From Legionella genomosp. 1 (GTDB lineage Bacteria > Pseudomonadota > Gammaproteobacteria > Legionellales > Legionellaceae): a DNA stretch of 5,702 nt. Numbering within the stretch: the stretch's first letter is position 1; every line of letters starts with the position of its first letter. Made by a program: the position numbers and the translations under genes. The DNA lies in contig CAMDMN010000155.1 of NCBI GenBank assembly GCA_945901965.1, forward strand, positions 1-5,702, in the 5' to 3' direction. Below are positions 5,487-5,702 of the stretch, one piece after another. Below the pieces are notes generated by a model. That model made no database searches. It was not told the DNA's origin and was given only the letters and a program-made list of their open reading frames with translations.

Positions 5487-5702
5487 ATGAATCGCGTGAT
5501 GAAAAACATAATGGCAGGCGCCCTATGCTTAATTGCAGCCACAGCTCTTGCAACACCTCCAAAACAACTTATCACACATAATACCACAGACTATGAATCA
5601 AATGGCTTTATTGATGGTAGCATCCCATCCCAATACCCTACAAAACCACATAGTGACGGTAAAGTAGCATGGACTGCGGTTAAATTAGCGTGCTTTGGTC
5701 AT
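5487..5702 (+). CDS. Secreted protein of unknown function (5' part, runs off the window)
   Basis: I do not recognise this gene with certainty. The 72 visible codons start at ATG 5487, behind GGAG at ten bases, and stay open to the last base. The N-terminus is a clear Sec signal peptide: Arg/Lys-containing n-region (1-7), hydrophobic core MAGALCLIAATALA (9-22) and a signal peptidase I site ALA-T after residue 22. Cys14 lacks a lipobox context, so this is not an obvious lipoprotein. The mature part begins TPPKQLITHNTTDYESNGF and is polar, rich in Thr, Ser, Asn and Pro, ending ...VAWTAVKLACFGH at the edge. The style recalls small exported hypothetical proteins of Legionella-like bacteria, but I cannot assign a family. 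It is divergent from queA, so it is not part of either operon here. It would be a client of the Sec machinery, not a component. Confidence 0.8.
   Translation, partial: MNRVMKNIMAGALCLIAATALATPPKQLITHNTTDYESNGFIDGSIPSQYPTKPHSDGKVAWTAVKLACFGH

Noticed and set aside
5500..5560. Lipoprotein signal in the plus-strand gene
   Set aside because: Cys14 sits inside the hydrophobic core with GAL before it, not a lipobox, whereas ALA-T at 22/23 is a good signal peptidase I site.

Overview
The window is AT-rich bacterial DNA. Five genes lie on the minus strand in the order queA, tgt-like, yajC, secD, secF (right to left), and the start of one gene lies on the plus strand at the right edge. The gene order queA-tgt-yajC-secD-secF and the close match of SecD, SecF and YajC to the proteobacterial forms point to a gammaproteobacterium. 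The low GC, the intergenic palindromic repeats and the style of the secreted protein at the right edge would fit a Legionellales-like, host-associated lineage. That last placement is inference only.

Layout: 1-75 is the tail beyond secF and holds a palindromic interspersed repeat. secF (76-993), secD (1010-2866) and yajC (2887-3219) are packed with gaps of 16 and 20 bases, so they should form one transcription unit for the accessory part of the Sec translocase. Between yajC and the next gene lie about 330 non-coding bases (3220-3551). This gap holds an AT-rich leader that could carry a yajC promoter, a roughly 94-bp repeat with inverted ends, a three-copy 17-bp tandem repeat and a probable intrinsic terminator at the end of the tgt-like gene. 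The tgt-like gene (3552-4379) and queA (4376-5398) overlap by ATGA and look translationally coupled. An 88-bp divergent spacer separates queA from a plus-strand gene (5487 to the window end) for a protein with a signal peptide.

Functionally there are two modules: queuosine tRNA modification (QueA, with a Tgt relative) and protein export (YajC, SecD, SecF). They are often co-transcribed in proteobacteria, but here the terminator and the repeat-filled gap suggest that they have been uncoupled.

The most notable item is the tgt-like gene. It encodes a short protein (about 275 residues, against about 370-380 for bacterial Tgt) that keeps the complete Cys3-His zinc site. By hand alignment, every catalytic aspartate is replaced, and the guanine-binding loops are missing or changed. 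It looks like a maintained Tgt pseudoenzyme, resembling in principle the non-catalytic eukaryotic subunit QTRT2. Apart from the repeats, the rest of the window is conventional.
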